DNA of 64,000 bases from Nymphaea colorata (GCF_008831285.2 NC_045144.1:16417858-16481857); one strand, 5' to 3'; numbered from the stretch's first letter, positions 22,867-35,385 are shown. Notes: generated by a model not told the origin, from the sequence alone. Translations and numbers: made by a program.

Positions 22867-24261
22867 ATGGTGAGAGGCAACAGTGGCTCCGCTCCCCACG
22901 TCTTCCTCCTCGCCTACCCTGCCCATGGCCACATCAACCCCATGCTCCAGCTCGCCTGCCGCCTCTCCTGCTCTTCATCTCTCTCAGTGATGTTCATCTC
23001 CGCTGAAGATGCCATAACTTCGATACTCGAATCAGGGGAGGCCCCAAAACTCCCCAACCTCCATTTTGAGTCCTTCCCTTCCTGCACACTCACCAAAGGT
23101 TCATCGATCGACGACCATCTTGCCGGCGTCCGCAGAGAATCATCTAGCTGCCTCTGCAGCCTCATGAAGAAGCACATCCCAACTTGCATCATCTATGATT
23201 TCAGCATGCCTTGGGTGCTAGAAATCACAAGACCGCTAGGGATATTCTCTGCGTCATTCTTCACCCAATCTTCCACTGTTTACGCCCTGTATTATCTTCA
23301 CTACCACGGTCAGGTCTCGGACAAGGCCCTGCTCGAGTTGGGGAGCTTGGACTTCCATGATTTCCCTTCTCCCCTGCAACCTACCAACAAGCACCCTGCT
23401 CTCACGCCTTTGCTCCTTGATCGGTTCACCAATTGCAGCGAGCCCACTTGGGTGTTGGTCAATTCCTTTGACGAGCTCGAATCCGAGGCGGTAAAGTTCA
23501 TGTTCCCCAGGAGGGCGCTCATGACTCTCGGGCCCCTTCTCCATCCGGCTTACTTCCACAGACATGGCGACCAAACAAGCATCTGCAATGGCGGGAGGGT
23601 GAAAGAATGCATTGAATGGCTGGACGGGAAGGAAAGGGGCTCTGTGGTGTATGTTTCATTTGGGAGCATATTGGGGCTGAGTGATGAGCAAATGGAGGAG
23701 TTGGCATGGGGGCTGAAAGACAGCAAGAGGCCCTTCTTATGGGTAGCGAAGACCCCAAAAGATAAGATAGAAGGGCATGGGGGAAACAGGGTGCCTGATG
23801 GGTTCAGAGAAGAAGCAGGCGAGCAGGGCCTGGTGGTGCCATGGTGCCCTCAACTGGAAGTGCTGAACCACCCTGCAATTGGGTGCTTTGTGAGCCATTG
23901 TGGGTGGAACTCTACCCTGGAGAGCCTCTGCATGGGGGTGCCAATGGTGGCCATTCCACAGTGGCTGGATCAGCCCACCAATGCGAAGCTTGTAGACGAT
24001 GTTTGGAGGGTTGGGGTGAGGCCGATGGCGGACCAGAGAGGGCTGGTGAGCAGGGAGGAGTTGCAGAGGTGCCTGAGCGCAGTGATGCACGGTGAGGGCA
24101 AGGAAGGCAGGTCGGAGGCCAGGGCTAGTGCATCTCAGTGGAGAGAAAGGGCCAGGGCAGCGATCGGTGAGAGTGGGTCTTCGTCGAGAAACTTTGAGGA
24201 GCTTGTGAGCAAGATTCATGGACGTCGATCTGTGGTTCAAGCAGAGGCACTGTTTGGATGA
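22867..24261 (+). CDS. UDP-glycosyltransferase, family 1, UGT74-like
   Basis: A single-exon gene of 464 codons. The frame is open 25 codons upstream, but that part spans the TATA box, so I start at MVRGNSG. It is a cytosolic GT-B enzyme that transfers sugar from a UDP-sugar to a small plant metabolite. The N-terminal acceptor domain has the catalytic His in AYPAHGHINP (residue 22) and its partner Asp in YDFSMPW (111). The C-terminal domain has the 44-residue PSPG box at about 326-369 (WCPQLEVLNHPAIG through HCGWNSTLES to QWLDQ). The final Gln usually goes with UDP-glucose. The YDxxMPW and FFTQS motifs point to group L (UGT74-like) enzymes. The acceptor cannot be deduced. It shares the family but not the promoter with the gene at 55845-57257. 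Confidence 0.95.
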   Translation: MVRGNSGSAPHVFLLAYPAHGHINPMLQLACRLSCSSSLSVMFISAEDAITSILESGEAPKLPNLHFESFPSCTLTKGSSIDDHLAGVRRESSSCLCSLMKKHIPTCIIYDFSMPWVLEITRPLGIFSASFFTQSSTVYALYYLHYHGQVSDKALLELGSLDFHDFPSPLQPTNKHPALTPLLLDRFTNCSEPTWVLVNSFDELESEAVKFMFPRRALMTLGPLLHPAYFHRHGDQTSICNGGRVKECIEWLDGKERGSVVYVSFGSILGLSDEQMEELAWGLKDSKRPFLWVAKTPKDKIEGHGGNRVPDGFREEAGEQGLVVPWCPQLEVLNHPAIGCFVSHCGWNSTLESLCMGVPMVAIPQWLDQPTNAKLVDDVWRVGVRPMADQRGLVSREELQRCLSAVMHGEGKEGRSEARASASQWRERARAAIGESGSSSRNFEELVSKIHGRRSVVQAEALFG

Positions 24262-25623
24262 CGATGGCGACTGTATGAATGGATAAACTTTACTGCAACG
24301 ACAGCAATGGGAGATGGGAAATAATTGAAATTTTCTTTTCGGTTTGCTACACGACAAGCTAACCGAAGAATTTCACCCTTTTTTCTACTCCAAAAGTCAG
24401 ATGAGCAATGAATTCTGCAAAAGCTTTCTTTAACATAACATTTCCTTAGAAGACAACTTCAACTTCTCCCCTGTATGGATTGAGAATCTCAGCCTATGTT
24501 GTCCTATTTCAATGTTTTGAAGATCAATAATTAGAGGCAAATTTTATATAACTTATATTGATCAAGTGCGTGACACAATGAACGATACTGCCAGTTTGTG
24601 TAAGATGGTGACCTTTTGTCACGGCATATGACTAAAGATGAAGACAAACTTGTTAGGTTTCGATTCTTAATTTAAGATAAATATTGGCGTGTTACATGAC
24701 ATCATATATATAACTTTTCCTGTTCTTCAACTTAGGAAGTCTTCAATCATATCTTCAAGTTCTCCGTCTTCATGCTGCCTGAGAATCTCTATTGACCTTT
24801 ATTTAAAAAAAAAAATTATATGCACAAAAAGGCCTACTTGAGCATTCATTTTAATTATGCACCTACTTGTTTTACTGGGTGTATAAAGGCTGCGCCGAGT
24901 TGGCTGTCGACCTGTTAGAGTGTGGAACCTTGATGCCACTTGATAGGATTCCTTAATTTTGTAAGGCTGTTGTTGTAATTTGTTGTTTTAGATGTTCTCA
25001 TAGCAAAATGTACATACAAAACTATTATATCTATCTGTCTTAACAATTATAACAACTCTTGTATTAACCCGAGTTCCAGTTCTCTTTTGGGCTCGATAGT
25101 TGAAATTCAATTCGGGCTTGACTAGTCACCATCAATGGAATTCAATTCTATTAACTTTTTTTGCTTTTTGTTTAAAAAAGAGGCGTAGTATAGCTGGTTA
25201 TCTTGAAAGACAGGTAGGTAGACGCTACATTTTTAGTTTGATTCTTGTATGTGCTACTTTTTTGGTTGGCGGCATGTGCGACACTCAAATTAAAGAATGT
25301 GTCGTTATGACAACCAAAGTTTCAAAGTAACCCTGCATCCCAAAGATAAGAAAAAGACTTGTGTACCACCATTAGCTTTTGTACCAAAACTTACAAGAGC
25401 ACCACCAGATGAAAGTCCAGACAGAAAAATGTTAGGATTTAGATCAACATAACTTAACATTCTTTAATCTTTACATTTCTTTTTACGACACTTGCTCGCT
25501 ACCTTTTCCTTTTTCGTATATTTGCATTTTTAATGAAAATTGCAGGGTGGCTCCAACCTTTATTGAGTAAAATGTGTGCGTTGTGTGAGTATATATATAT
25601 ATCTATATATATATATATATATA

Positions 25624-25661
<38 letters not shown>

Positions 25662-25931
25662 AAATTACTTGAAATTGAAAATGTATAGTGGAGCAACACT
25701 TCCTAATGTGATTCGATGGGTCCATTTGGGCACTTGGTCAAGTCGCCTTGATGGGCTTAGTAGGCAAAATCATTGCAATATTGACTCCGCTTGAACCCAA
25801 ATGCCAAAACAGTTCTTGATCATGTGTGCGGGCCGAACACGTGTGTATTCATGTAGCCAGTTGCTCAAACGAACCTACACAACTTAATTTACTTAGGCCC
25901 TTGGAAATTTTACTTTATTACATACTGGTGC
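24262..25931. other. 3' region of the glycosyltransferase and intergenic DNA
   Basis: The 3' UTR presumably falls in the first few hundred bases. A TA-type microsatellite with C interruptions lies at 25590-25658. No further gene was recognised. Confidence 0.5.
25590..25658. repeat. (TA)n microsatellite, interrupted
   Basis: TA dinucleotides with two ATCTAT interruptions. Confidence 0.95.
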
Positions 25932-25939
25932 CCTTCAAG

Positions 25940-26442
25940 CATCACGTAAATGAGTTCGAGCCGAGTCATTTGCTTAACAAGTCGAGTTCGAGTTCATGAG
26001 TTGACTCGTTCAAATAATCGAATTGAGTTCAAGCTTAACACATAACTACCGAGTTGAGCTCGAGCATCAATCGAGTTAGTCGAGCCTTAATCAAGTCGAC
26101 ATATTCAAATGAGTTTATGAGCCTTAACACGTAACAATAAATATCAATTCTATTCAAACGAGTTTGTCGAACCTTAATCGAGTCGAGCTTGAACTTAACA
26201 CGTAACGATGAATATCAATTCTATTCAAACAAATTTGTTGAGTCTAGCTCGAGCTCAACACGTAACGATGAATATCAATTTTATTTGAACGAGTTTGTCG
26301 AGCCTTAATTGAGTGGAGCTCGATCTCAACAAGTAACTGCTGAACCGAGCTTAAGTTGTTTCTGTCGAGCTTGAGGTTTTATTAGTCGAGCCGAGTTCGA
26401 GCTGACTGAACTGAGGCTCGACTCAGCTCATGTTCACCCCTA
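25940..26442 (-). mobile_element. GAGCTC-rich element with internal tandem repeats
   Basis: A 503-bp element dense in GAGTTCGAG/GAGCTCGAG words. It ends TGTTCACCCCTA (26442), the reverse complement of TAGGGGTGAACA, a hAT-like terminus. The flanks are CCTTCAAG (25932-25939) and CCATCAAG (26443-26450), 7 of 8 identical. Inside, the phrase AACACGTAAC recurs at 26126, 26197, 26257 and, changed, 26328, giving a tandem array with 71-, 60- and 71-bp spacing. Confidence 0.62.
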
Positions 26443-26975
26443 CCATCAAGCAAGGGCGGTTGGGGTGTTAAGGCATTTCACTTGCAACAAAAAAACATAA
26501 AACCATAGGATGCGTAACAACATTCTACCATCACAGTTGGAATACCCTAATTGACAACCTGTTCTGCCCTTTGTGCCCTTTGTGCCCTTGAGAAGTGGTA
26601 TAGATTTTTTTTTTTTTCCTGAGAGGAGGGGCACCAAAGAAAAATTGCACAGGGTCTATATGTTTTGCAAAATTTTTATAGAGGCCAGCATAAAATTTTT
26701 GGCTTCCAAAATTTAAGTGGAGGCCACTTGGCCCCTACTGGTCCCCCGGATCTACCTTTATCTCAAGCATGGTATTTAAAATTTTTAAATGATTTAAAAA
26801 TAGACCGCCGCCTATTAGCAGGGTTCAGCTAAAAAATTCTAGTTCTGCCACTAGCATTGCAGTCTCAATTGCTCCAAACTTGATAATGTAAGCAATTTTA
26901 ACACACGTATATGTGTGAATATATATGACCTGCACAAGATGAGATATGACATAAATAGCTTATAATCGTTCTTGT
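26443..26975. other. Intergenic with hAT-family debris
   Basis: The stretch 26650-26851 ends TTCTAGTTCTGCCACTA, the reverse complement of TAGTGGCAGAACTAGAA, and so resembles the CAGGGGCGGAGCC hAT end. A possible left end CAGGGTCTATATG follows AAATTGCA, compared with GCATTGCA on the right (6 of 8). No gene was seen. Confidence 0.4.
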
Positions 26976-27386
26976 TAGGGATGTTAACGGGTCCGATTTG
27001 AATCAGATACTTTAATGTATCTGCTTTAACATATTCATATACTCGGATCCAAATTCAGATTCGAATAAAAATGAAAAAGAGTCATATCCGAATTTGAAAT
27101 CTAAATATGATTTTTACATTCATATCTGAATCAAAATATAAACTTTAAATCAAATCCAATCTATTTTCAAAACGTAAAAGCATTGATGTAGGACATTTAT
27201 TTAAAACCAAAGCTGATCCAAATCCGAACGACAAGATATTTATGAGTATCCAAATCCTAATCCAACCAGATGTCATTTCTTACAACCAAATCCGATCTGA
27301 TTTCTTAATGGGACATTAATTTTTGTTCATATCCGATTTCTCGAAAAATTAAATCCCATATGGGATTCAAATCTTTTGAAATCTCT
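26976..27386 (+). mobile_element. GGAT-family hAT-type short element
   Basis: Begins TAGGGATGTTAACGGGTCCG, follows the plus-oriented family order, and ends near TTTGAAATCTCTG. The flanks are not duplicated, so the right end has probably decayed. Confidence 0.62.
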
Positions 27387-28176
27387 GGTATCATGTGACC
27401 TTAGTAGCTACTAATTAAACTAATATATAATTGAAAAATCTTATACGTAAACATGGCTCATATAAGACAAACAAATCCAATGAAATATATATGAAAATCA
27501 TGCGAACCATTATCCGATCAGTTCAAAGATATGGACGTGCATGGCCCACTTGTATGTGGCTTATCAGCAACTCCACTAGCCACAATTTCCATGATGACAA
27601 AACCTTGGAGAGTTAGCGCGCGTTTCATTTTATGAGTGGCCATCAAACACGACACGCACTAAACTTCAAGTTCTTATATATATATATATGTGTGTGTGTG
27701 TATAAAAGTCCAAGTATTTCTTGTTAAGCGAGGTCCTCATCTCTTATATTAGTAATTCAAGATTGCGGCTATTCTAACTCACATTTTGTGAATGTCTGGA
27801 TGATATGAAAATTAGACTCGGTTCGATTGCAATGTTGCATTTCTGTGAGTTTGATTTCAAAGAAAATGAGATTTTCAACATGCTGTAAGATTTTGTGAAT
27901 GGTAGCATTTGTATTTCTTTCTGAAAAGTTAGTACTAGTAAAGTTGCTGTAGGATAGGATCATGAATTATTATATACAAGTCCATCATATAAAACAATCA
28001 TATCGAGAAGTTTTATATGTTCTCGGTGCATGCTGCCCCCCCGGAAGAGATTTTTTGTTTGGTTGTTCTTTATTAAAGACAAAAAGTTAAGCATAGTGCT
28101 GGAGTTGAGATGGTGGACCACCCAAAGTGGCCATTGTATAAGAAAGGTAATATACCACTAGTGGGGTGGGGACATG
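27387..28176. other. Intergenic, no gene seen
   Basis: A TA/TG microsatellite lies near 27675-27700. No coding region was recognised. Confidence 0.45.
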
Positions 28177-28641
28177 TATCATGGCAATATATCCGATTTG
28201 AATCAGATATCCGACCGATTTAATCAGAAAAAATCGAGAAAAAATTTAATATCCGATTAAGAAATCAGATCAGATTCAGATTTAATAAATGGCATGCGAT
28301 CGGATTTGGATTTGGATTCGGATATACATAAATATCTGATCAGATTCAGATAAGGATTCAGATCTGATTCATTTTTAAACAAATAAACTGTATCTAATAC
28401 TATTAAATTTTGAAAATTGACAAAATTTCATTCAAAATTCGGGTTCAGGTTCGGATATAAATATAAAAATCGGATTCAGATCGGATTCATAATGTAAAAT
28501 CGGATTTCAGATTCGGATTCAGATATGACTTTTCTTTATTCGAATTTGAATCCAAACTCGAATCCGAATATGTGAATATCCGAAAAAAGCAGATATGATT
28601 AAGGACATATCTGATCCGAATAAGATCCGTTGACATCCCTA
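28177..28641 (-). mobile_element. GGAT-family hAT-type short element
   Basis: A nearly full-length copy. The left end TATCATGGCAATATATCCG is worn; the right end GTTGACATCCCTA is intact. The flanks GGGACATG (28169-28176) and GAGACAGG (28642-28649) agree at 6 of 8 positions, compatible with an old target duplication. Confidence 0.65.
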
Positions 28642-31600
28642 GAGACAGGCGGGGTCTCGGCAAAACGTATTCCCCACAAAACCACTCTCAAACCTTAATT
28701 CAATGGTTGGACCTGGGTCCAATTATATGGGGCAGCCCCACAAGACTCTAGGTCACTGCTGAGTGCCCACTATCCACCACTGTTCGAAACAAAAAGTGAA
28801 TAAGTTTTATATATTTAGTGCTTCATGATTTTTTTTTTTTTGGCTCTGGCCCTGACTATTGCATTCTAAACCTTTTCTCTCTTTTCTTGTATTTCTCTCT
28901 CTTTGTGTGTGTGTGGAAATGCATGTTTCATGCATGGCATAGTTATCTTATGTATCTGAGCCATGAACAAATATGCAAATTACGATATATTATAGTAATG
29001 AATAGAAGATGTCGAGAAAGCATCACAAGAGCAAATAATAGACGTATACCAACCAGTCTGATTTTTCAATTTCACGTGAAGGTCAACAAGGTCCTTCATA
29101 TTGTAGTGATGCAAGCTAAGGATAATGGTTGTGTTTGCTGAGGCAAACCACTTGTTCAAATCATAAAGTAAAGAGAGATATCTTATGATAGGAACACTCA
29201 ATGATGGATTCACAGGTGGCGCTTGTGTGTGTTCAATTGAACACCAACCTGAAAGATTCCTTCTCTCTGCCCCTCCATCATCATCATCTTGAAGATCGAA
29301 TTAAAATTTCTAAATAATTTCTAAATTTTGACAAGGGTCGAAATATCATTTTTTAAAATTTTTATATAAAACCAGTGAAATTTTATAAAATTTAAGTTTT
29401 TTTTTTTTAAAAAAAAAAGGTGGGGCCAAGGCCCACACGGGCCCCCACTTGGCTCCGCCCAGCTAAACATTTTTATTACTATGAGAATCAAGGCAAGTGG
29501 ATAGGGGCCGGTAGACTTAGATAATATGGGAGGCAATGTCTATGAAAGGCATTTCATCAGATGTAAGGGATTTCACTGAACATGCTAAGAGTAACATAAA
29601 ATGAACAACAAACATATATATATCAGTAGCAGAGTTAAGGGGGGCGCTAAGTAAAAGACTTTCAGATCTTCAAAGGCACCACTGGCATAAATGAGCAAGT
29701 TTTGTAAAGGAAAACTATAAAAATAAAAACTTTTTTGCAAGGTTTGGTGTGGGCAACTGCCCACACATGCCTATATGTGGCTCTACTAGTGTATGTATAC
29801 ACACTCCAATTTAACTTTGCACGGACTAGCCTTATCCATATAGTCATATCAAGTCAGATGCAATAGATACATATAGATTTTATCTTACCATATAAGAAGC
29901 CAGTGGTTGAGGTTTCTTTGTCCGAATGGACATACTAATAAATGTCACTATCAAGCAAGCCTAGACCACAATTCTAAACATTTCTTTCTCTTTTCTCCTT
30001 TTGTCCTTATCCAAAAGAGTGCCGTCTATTTCAATAGGGTGAGTTGGTGATGGCTGGGATCAAGAAGATACACACAACAACTTCTTGCTTTATTTGCGAC
30101 AAAAATTGGTAAACATCAATTAAAATTCCCTACCCGAACCCGAACCTTGAAATTGTGAAATTTCAAGGGCTAGCTTGAATTTTTTGAAAATTTACGATGC
30201 ATAATTTGATTTTCCACAAACTCGTGGAATTTGTGTTTATGATTAAATTTCATTAATGGACATGAAATCTGCTAACCGTGTTCTCTCTCTTTTCCTTTCC
30301 CCAAAATGGTTCTTCTTCTTATTGATTTGGTACTTTAGTTTTCTCAATCGTTTGAGTAACTTAGGTTGTGCTCTTATGCTTTCAGGCAGTTGGATTTCGA
30401 GAATCGGACGTAGTTCAGCGAGTTTGTAACTTTTTGGCATCTATAATTTGTTTTATTGACTCAGTTTTGGAAGAGAAAGTGGATTAAAAATGTCATTCTC
30501 TTCGTTTCGCTTGACAATGGATCTCTAGCCACTGGTTTTGGATTAACGAACTTCTGCTGTTGTCTTTGCACCCACTCTGATCGATTCCCGTAATCGTAAA
30601 CTTAATATGACTATTTTGAGTGACGGGGTTTATACTGCCAATGGGCAATGGCTTTTATAATCCTTTGTAAGCTATTGCTAATAACTCGTTCGGATGCACT
30701 ATGTAATGGGCATCAACGGGTTTCCTCGAAAAATTATTCAGGTCCAACAAGCAAGAGAAGTTTTTTCTGGAGATTTTCTTCCAATCCAATAAAAATGCCT
30801 TGGATTTGGAAGAGGTGAAACCATTTTGTAGAATTTTCGTGAATTTCTTTTTCTTGAACTTCCATTTGTAGGCACAAGTGTTTAACTATCACTCATTTCT
30901 GAAAGTAACAGGATTGGAGGAGATGACGATGATGGTGAAATAAACTTCGAGGGCCTTGTTTTCATTCCCTCCTGCACGTGCCGTGCAGCAGCAGTAGAAC
31001 CCTTCTTCCCAAACGCTCCCTCCTTCCCCTCTTTCCATCTACTGTTTTCCAAGGAAAATCTATCTTATAAAATGAAAAAAATGTTCTGAAAATGGAAATG
31101 GCATTGGTTCTTGAATTTTGACCTACACATGAAGTAACATTTCATATTTACAGTTATGTGGCACCTTCCTTCAGCAACGACTTATTCAAAGCAGATGGAA
31201 CAGAATCTGGTAGTACCCAGTTACATTTTTGAAACAAGAACAAAGTTACATCACGCCTCTTAATCACATTTTCTTCTACATCTTCATCAAAGATGCACCT
31301 CATTCATAACTTTTCTATGAAAAAGGGATATCACTGATCTGATCTGCCAGAAAATGGAGAAAAGAAAGAATTGAGCATCGGCTATGGGCAAGGAAAAAAG
31401 CATTAAGGGCAGATTAAGACAGAGGTTAGTATGTTCGATCAGTAGTGCGATGACAGTATCACAGGTGGAAAAGAACGGTTAAAGGAGAGGTGCAAAGTGT
31501 GTGGACACGAAGACCTGACCTTTGATCGAATCACAATCTTGACATTCTGCAGCTCTGCTTTCCTTGTTAAGGCATAAGCAGACAGGGGCAGCTGTGGTGC

Positions 31601-31697
31601 ATTCTTTAGCTAGACGAAGTAAAACATTTTAAAATCCTCTTATGTTTCCTGTTAAAATTATAAGCATATCAAAGTCTTGTAGATGCATGGGTCAACA
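28642..31697. other. Gene-free stretch with small transposon fragments
   Basis: About 3 kb without a recognisable gene. A hAT-family fragment lies at about 29330-29460 (right end CTTGGCTCCGCCCAG). A possible short element lies at 29627-29789 (left CAGTAGCAGAGTTAAGG, right GGCTCTACTAGTG). The rest is AT-rich and unassigned. Confidence 0.45.
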
Positions 31698-32271
31698 ATT
31701 ATACACAGGGGCGGAGCCAGGATTTTTTCTCAGGACGGGCCGAACGGTCCAACGAACTATAATACATTATATATATATATATATACTCACACACTTTAGA
31801 TATTTGCAAACCACAGTGTAGTAGAAGTGAACATATATCGTATAAAATTGCCACGTCATGAACATGAAGTACGACCTGTCCTACGGCATATTTTAATAAT
31901 TGTTTGTGTCATTAGCACAAAACACGATTTGTCCTAAACAGATAAGGTGCTCTATTTCTATTAGAGTGACGTAGGTGTGAACATAAAGTGGACATACAAA
32001 TATCACAACAAAAATATAGCAAACAAAGACATCTATAAACTAGAAAACCAAAATAAATATTACTTACCTAAAACAAGCATTTTTGCATTCTTTCTATACA
32101 ATACAATCAGTTTTTGCCTTTATTTTTATTGAAAATAGTTCCATATTATTCACCTGCACAACAAAATGTAAATAAAAGATATATCATTTATTATTGCAAC
32201 TAAATAATAACTCAAATAAACATTAACATAAAGAAGATGCAACAAAATACTTTACCTATTGTAATTGTGCT

Positions 32272-32436
32272 CTACGACTTTTCATCTAACATTTTCTTCA
32301 TCCAACAAAATACCTTTTGGACTAGAACAACCAACATTTTGGTCTTCTCTCCCTCTTCGTTTTCTCCCTCTTGGTTTTCTCTCAATTGATCAATAACTTG
32401 TTTCTTTTTGAAATAATCTTGAATATTTTTCTTCAT
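32272..32436 (-). pseudogene. Possible N-terminus of a TTF-type hAT transposase
   Basis: A 54-residue frame begins MKKNIQDYFKKKQVIDQ, then an acidic stretch (ENQEGENEEGEK), and stops. Plant TTF-type hAT transposases commonly start with a short M..I..FFKKK segment, so within a hAT element this is likely a leftover 5' coding exon. The evidence is short; it would be unremarkable outside this context. Confidence 0.35.
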
Positions 32437-34399
32437 TTTCTCAATAAGCTAGCACAAAAAATCTGAAATTTAAAATAGACAATAAGAGTTATACACATCG
32501 AAGAAAGTACTAAAATTTTAACTTATGGAAAACATAAATTTAGAACCAACAACTTTATAAACAATAGATAAAAAAGACAATTTACCTGTTGAACCTCTTG
32601 CACTATGTAGAACAATGAAGAGTTGTTTTCTCTCCTCACTAACTTGCTTTTCGAATTACCACGAGTGGAGTGAAGTCTGAAAAATGAAACAAAGAATGAT
32701 TTTAGGCCTTTATGAAGCTATTTTTATAAATTCCTACAAATGCATTTATGAAGCTACTTTTGTTCAAATGCAAGGCAAAGTAACTCAGTTGTGACAATCA
32801 AAGTTGAAGAAATAGTAAAATGATAGCACTTATAAGCAAGAACTGTAACTGATCACCAGTAAAGAATCCCATTGGCAAACAGGAAACATATGAAGTATCT
32901 CAGTAAGATCTAAGCTGCACTTCACAGTTCACACACTCGTCATAACTCTTTGAGTCAAATCTAGAAAAACATGAAGCCATCTATTGCTTTCTACAAGCCT
33001 CAAAAATCAAAACCTCTATTCAACCAAGTATACAGACTACAGTCATATGATTTCAAATAACCAAACATGGAAAACAAGAAACAAAAAGCTACATAAGGTG
33101 TGAGATTTCTAGAAGATTAAATGGTTCCCACTAAATATCAACCAATAATTATTTGGGAAAAGCATTCAATTGCTAAGGGAGAAAACATTGTTTTGCAAAT
33201 CAGATTGCTAGCCCTTAATTCCATGTCAGAGAAAACCTGTTAAGTTATGTCTGAAATGGCTACCAATGTGTCCTTTTTTATGGAGAAAAATAAAAATTTC
33301 AAGGCTTCTTTCAGCTATTCAAATGTATATGTGCCCATATTCTTATCATGTTCAAGTGGTTGGAGTTTGCAACTGAATTGATTCAGCTCCATAGAAGCTT
33401 GTTCTTATCATAATTTGGTCTGTATCTATCTAACCCAGCCTTAAAAATAAAAATTTTTCTCATTTCATAATGATGAAATTGCTGCAAGTCCCCTTTATAA
33501 GGAAGTTCCAATGTTAATTTTATCTACTTATGTGATTGTATGGGGTATTGCCGCTGAAATTAAAAAGAATGCCATGGGTACTAAAAACATGACTGCAAAG
33601 TAAAAAACATGCGAGAAGCCGAGAACGGCAGCCATCAATGAAGCATTGAAGCCCATAAACAGTTAGTGGATGTAGGGAAAAATCTGCCAAGCCACGTTAA
33701 GATTATGTTCACAAAACATCAAAATCCTAGAAATTAAGACTAGGAAAAATAAATCACGGCCAGAAAAGTCATGGAAAACAATGAAACTGTGAAAGATCAA
33801 GGTTAAAAAATAAATAATGTGCATAATAGAAATTAGAAACCCACCATAGAAAAAAGAAAAATGACAGAAAAGGTTAACAGAAAATGGCCCCACGGCCCCC
33901 ACCATATTTCACTAAGCAACAAAAATCAACACCAACAGGTCCAACAGACCAACACCATTATAGTAAAGAATGGAAGAAAGTCAGGAAATGGCCCCACCTC
34001 TTCCTGAAGCCAGCAGCGACCAGCGTGCTCGTGCTCAGTGCCTGTTGTCTCTTCCTTTTCATCTCTCCTGCAGGCTGCAGAGTCGCAGACCTTCTCCAGT
34101 GCTCGTTAGTCGGTTTAGGTAGTCGCCTAGTCGGTGCTCCCTTTTTTTCTTCTAGGCCACTGCTATCAGACCCTCTTCCTCTCTCTTTGTCCTGGTTTTC
34201 TCTCCTTCGTGCGTTTTCCCTTTTTTGAAAACCTAGGCCAAGCAAAAGTGGGGCGGGCCATGGCCATGGAGTTGGAGTTCGATTCGGGTAGGGCCAATTT
34301 AAACCCGGATCTAAATACTACATAGAAGCTCTAAAATTTTCAAATTTTTATAATTAAATTTTTTTTTCCTCCGCCTGGGGTAGGGCCATGGCCCAGGCG

Positions 34400-34417
34400 C
34401 CCCCCCCCCCCCCCCCC
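34400..34417. repeat. Poly(C) tract, 18 bases
   Basis: A long C homopolymer near the right terminus of the hAT element. It is an uncommon sequence and prone to sequencing error. Confidence 0.9.
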
Positions 34418-34607
34418 TCCGCCACTGATTATACATAACTTATAAGAAACACTTGGAACCGAACAAAATGTTACCTATAAGTACATTTCGAACACAATTG
34501 CAAGCCTTTCAACTTCTGTTCAGAATACAGTAAAATTAGACAAAAAAGACACTTGATAAAGTCAGAAGAAAAGTGGAAGAAAGCTTGCCTTTACCATATC
34601 ATGTTAT

Positions 34608-34904
34608 TGAAAGCAAAAGAGAGAGTACTCAATTTTAACATGGTTCGGTACTCTGTACCTACATCCACGGTAGCTCTCAAAAGTATGAGAGACACACTAT
34701 ATGCATTGTTTAAATACAAGATGTATGACAAGGAGATTTACAATTAATGTTTATCTCCTTGATTTCAGCCTTGAGGTTACAGTATCTATCTCCTTGATTT
34801 CAGCAACAGCGGTTTCATCTAAGCCAACATGCTCGGCGGTGATTTCGGCAACTTCATTATCGTCAATACTTTCCATAGATTTGATTATTGCCATATTGTT
34901 AACA
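34608..34904 (-). repeat. Copia 3' LTR
   Basis: 297 bp, aligned with 40166-40496. It lacks a segment of about 34 bp that is present in the other LTR after CTCCTTGATTTCA. The adjacent purine tract identifies it as the 3' LTR. Confidence 0.93.
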
Positions 34905-35382
34905 TTGCCCCTCAAACTGGTGGTGGATGCAATCCATATGCCAAGTTTGTTGCATAAATTTTCAAGTTGAAGTCTAGGCAATGGTTTGGTAAATATGTCA
35001 GCAATTTGCTTAAGGGAAGGAATGTATTTGGTGACGAGAGAGCCAATCGCAACTTTCTCACGAACAGAATGGTAATCAATGTCGATGTGCTTCATTCTTG
35101 AATGTAACGCTGGTTTGATGGAGACTTGAAAGGTTGAGATATTGTCACAATATAGTGTTGGAGGTTGCAAAATATAAATCTCAATATCCCGCAATATGTA
35201 GGTGAGCCAGATGAGTTCAGCGGTGGCAGATGCCATAGATCTATATTCTGCTTCTGTACTTGAGCGAGCAACAGAATTTTGCTTTTCCGCACTCCAGAGA
35301 TAAGATTAACTCCAAGAAAGGTGCAAAATCCTGCCCAGTCCGCATCTGAGTAGGCTGAGAGTTCAATAGCTGAATTCTTCAT
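34905..35382 (-). pseudogene. Copia RNase H remnant
   Basis: Frames carry AYSDADWAG (the RNase H start), ASATAELIWLTYILRD, TLYCDN and TKYIPSLKQIADIFTKPL, all typical of the Copia RNase H C-terminus. They lie in different frames, so the domain is broken. Confidence 0.85.
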
Positions 35383-35385
35383 AAA

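Larger units (their letters stand above)
31706..34427 (-). mobile_element. 2.7-kb hAT transposon, internally deleted
   Basis: The ends are CAGGGGCGGAGCCAGGATTT on the left and CCTCCGCCACTG on the right, imperfect inverted repeats. Both sides carry ATTATACA (31698-31705 and 34428-34435), a perfect 8-bp target duplication diagnostic for hAT. On the minus strand the right part looks like a GC-rich 5' leader and introns, followed by a short frame starting MKKNIQDYFKKK (32436), which resembles the N-terminus of plant TTF-type (ZMYM1-like) hAT transposases. The transposase core is absent, so the element is non-autonomous. An 18-C run lies at 34400-34417. Confidence 0.85.

Noticed and set aside
25940..26442. 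Possible CRISPR-like or satellite array
   Set aside because: Repeat spacing is irregular and the units are diverged parts of one bounded transposon-like element; the window is plant DNA.
29627..29789. Possible short hAT element (CAGTAGCAGAG...GGCTCTACTAG)
   Set aside because: The ends are weak and the flanking octamers (ATATATAT and TGTATGTA) lie in simple sequence, so matches are not informative.
33884..34228. A 114-codon frame at the right end of the hAT element
   Set aside because: It opposes the direction of the presumed transposase, has no recognisable domain, and is explained by the GC-rich leader region.
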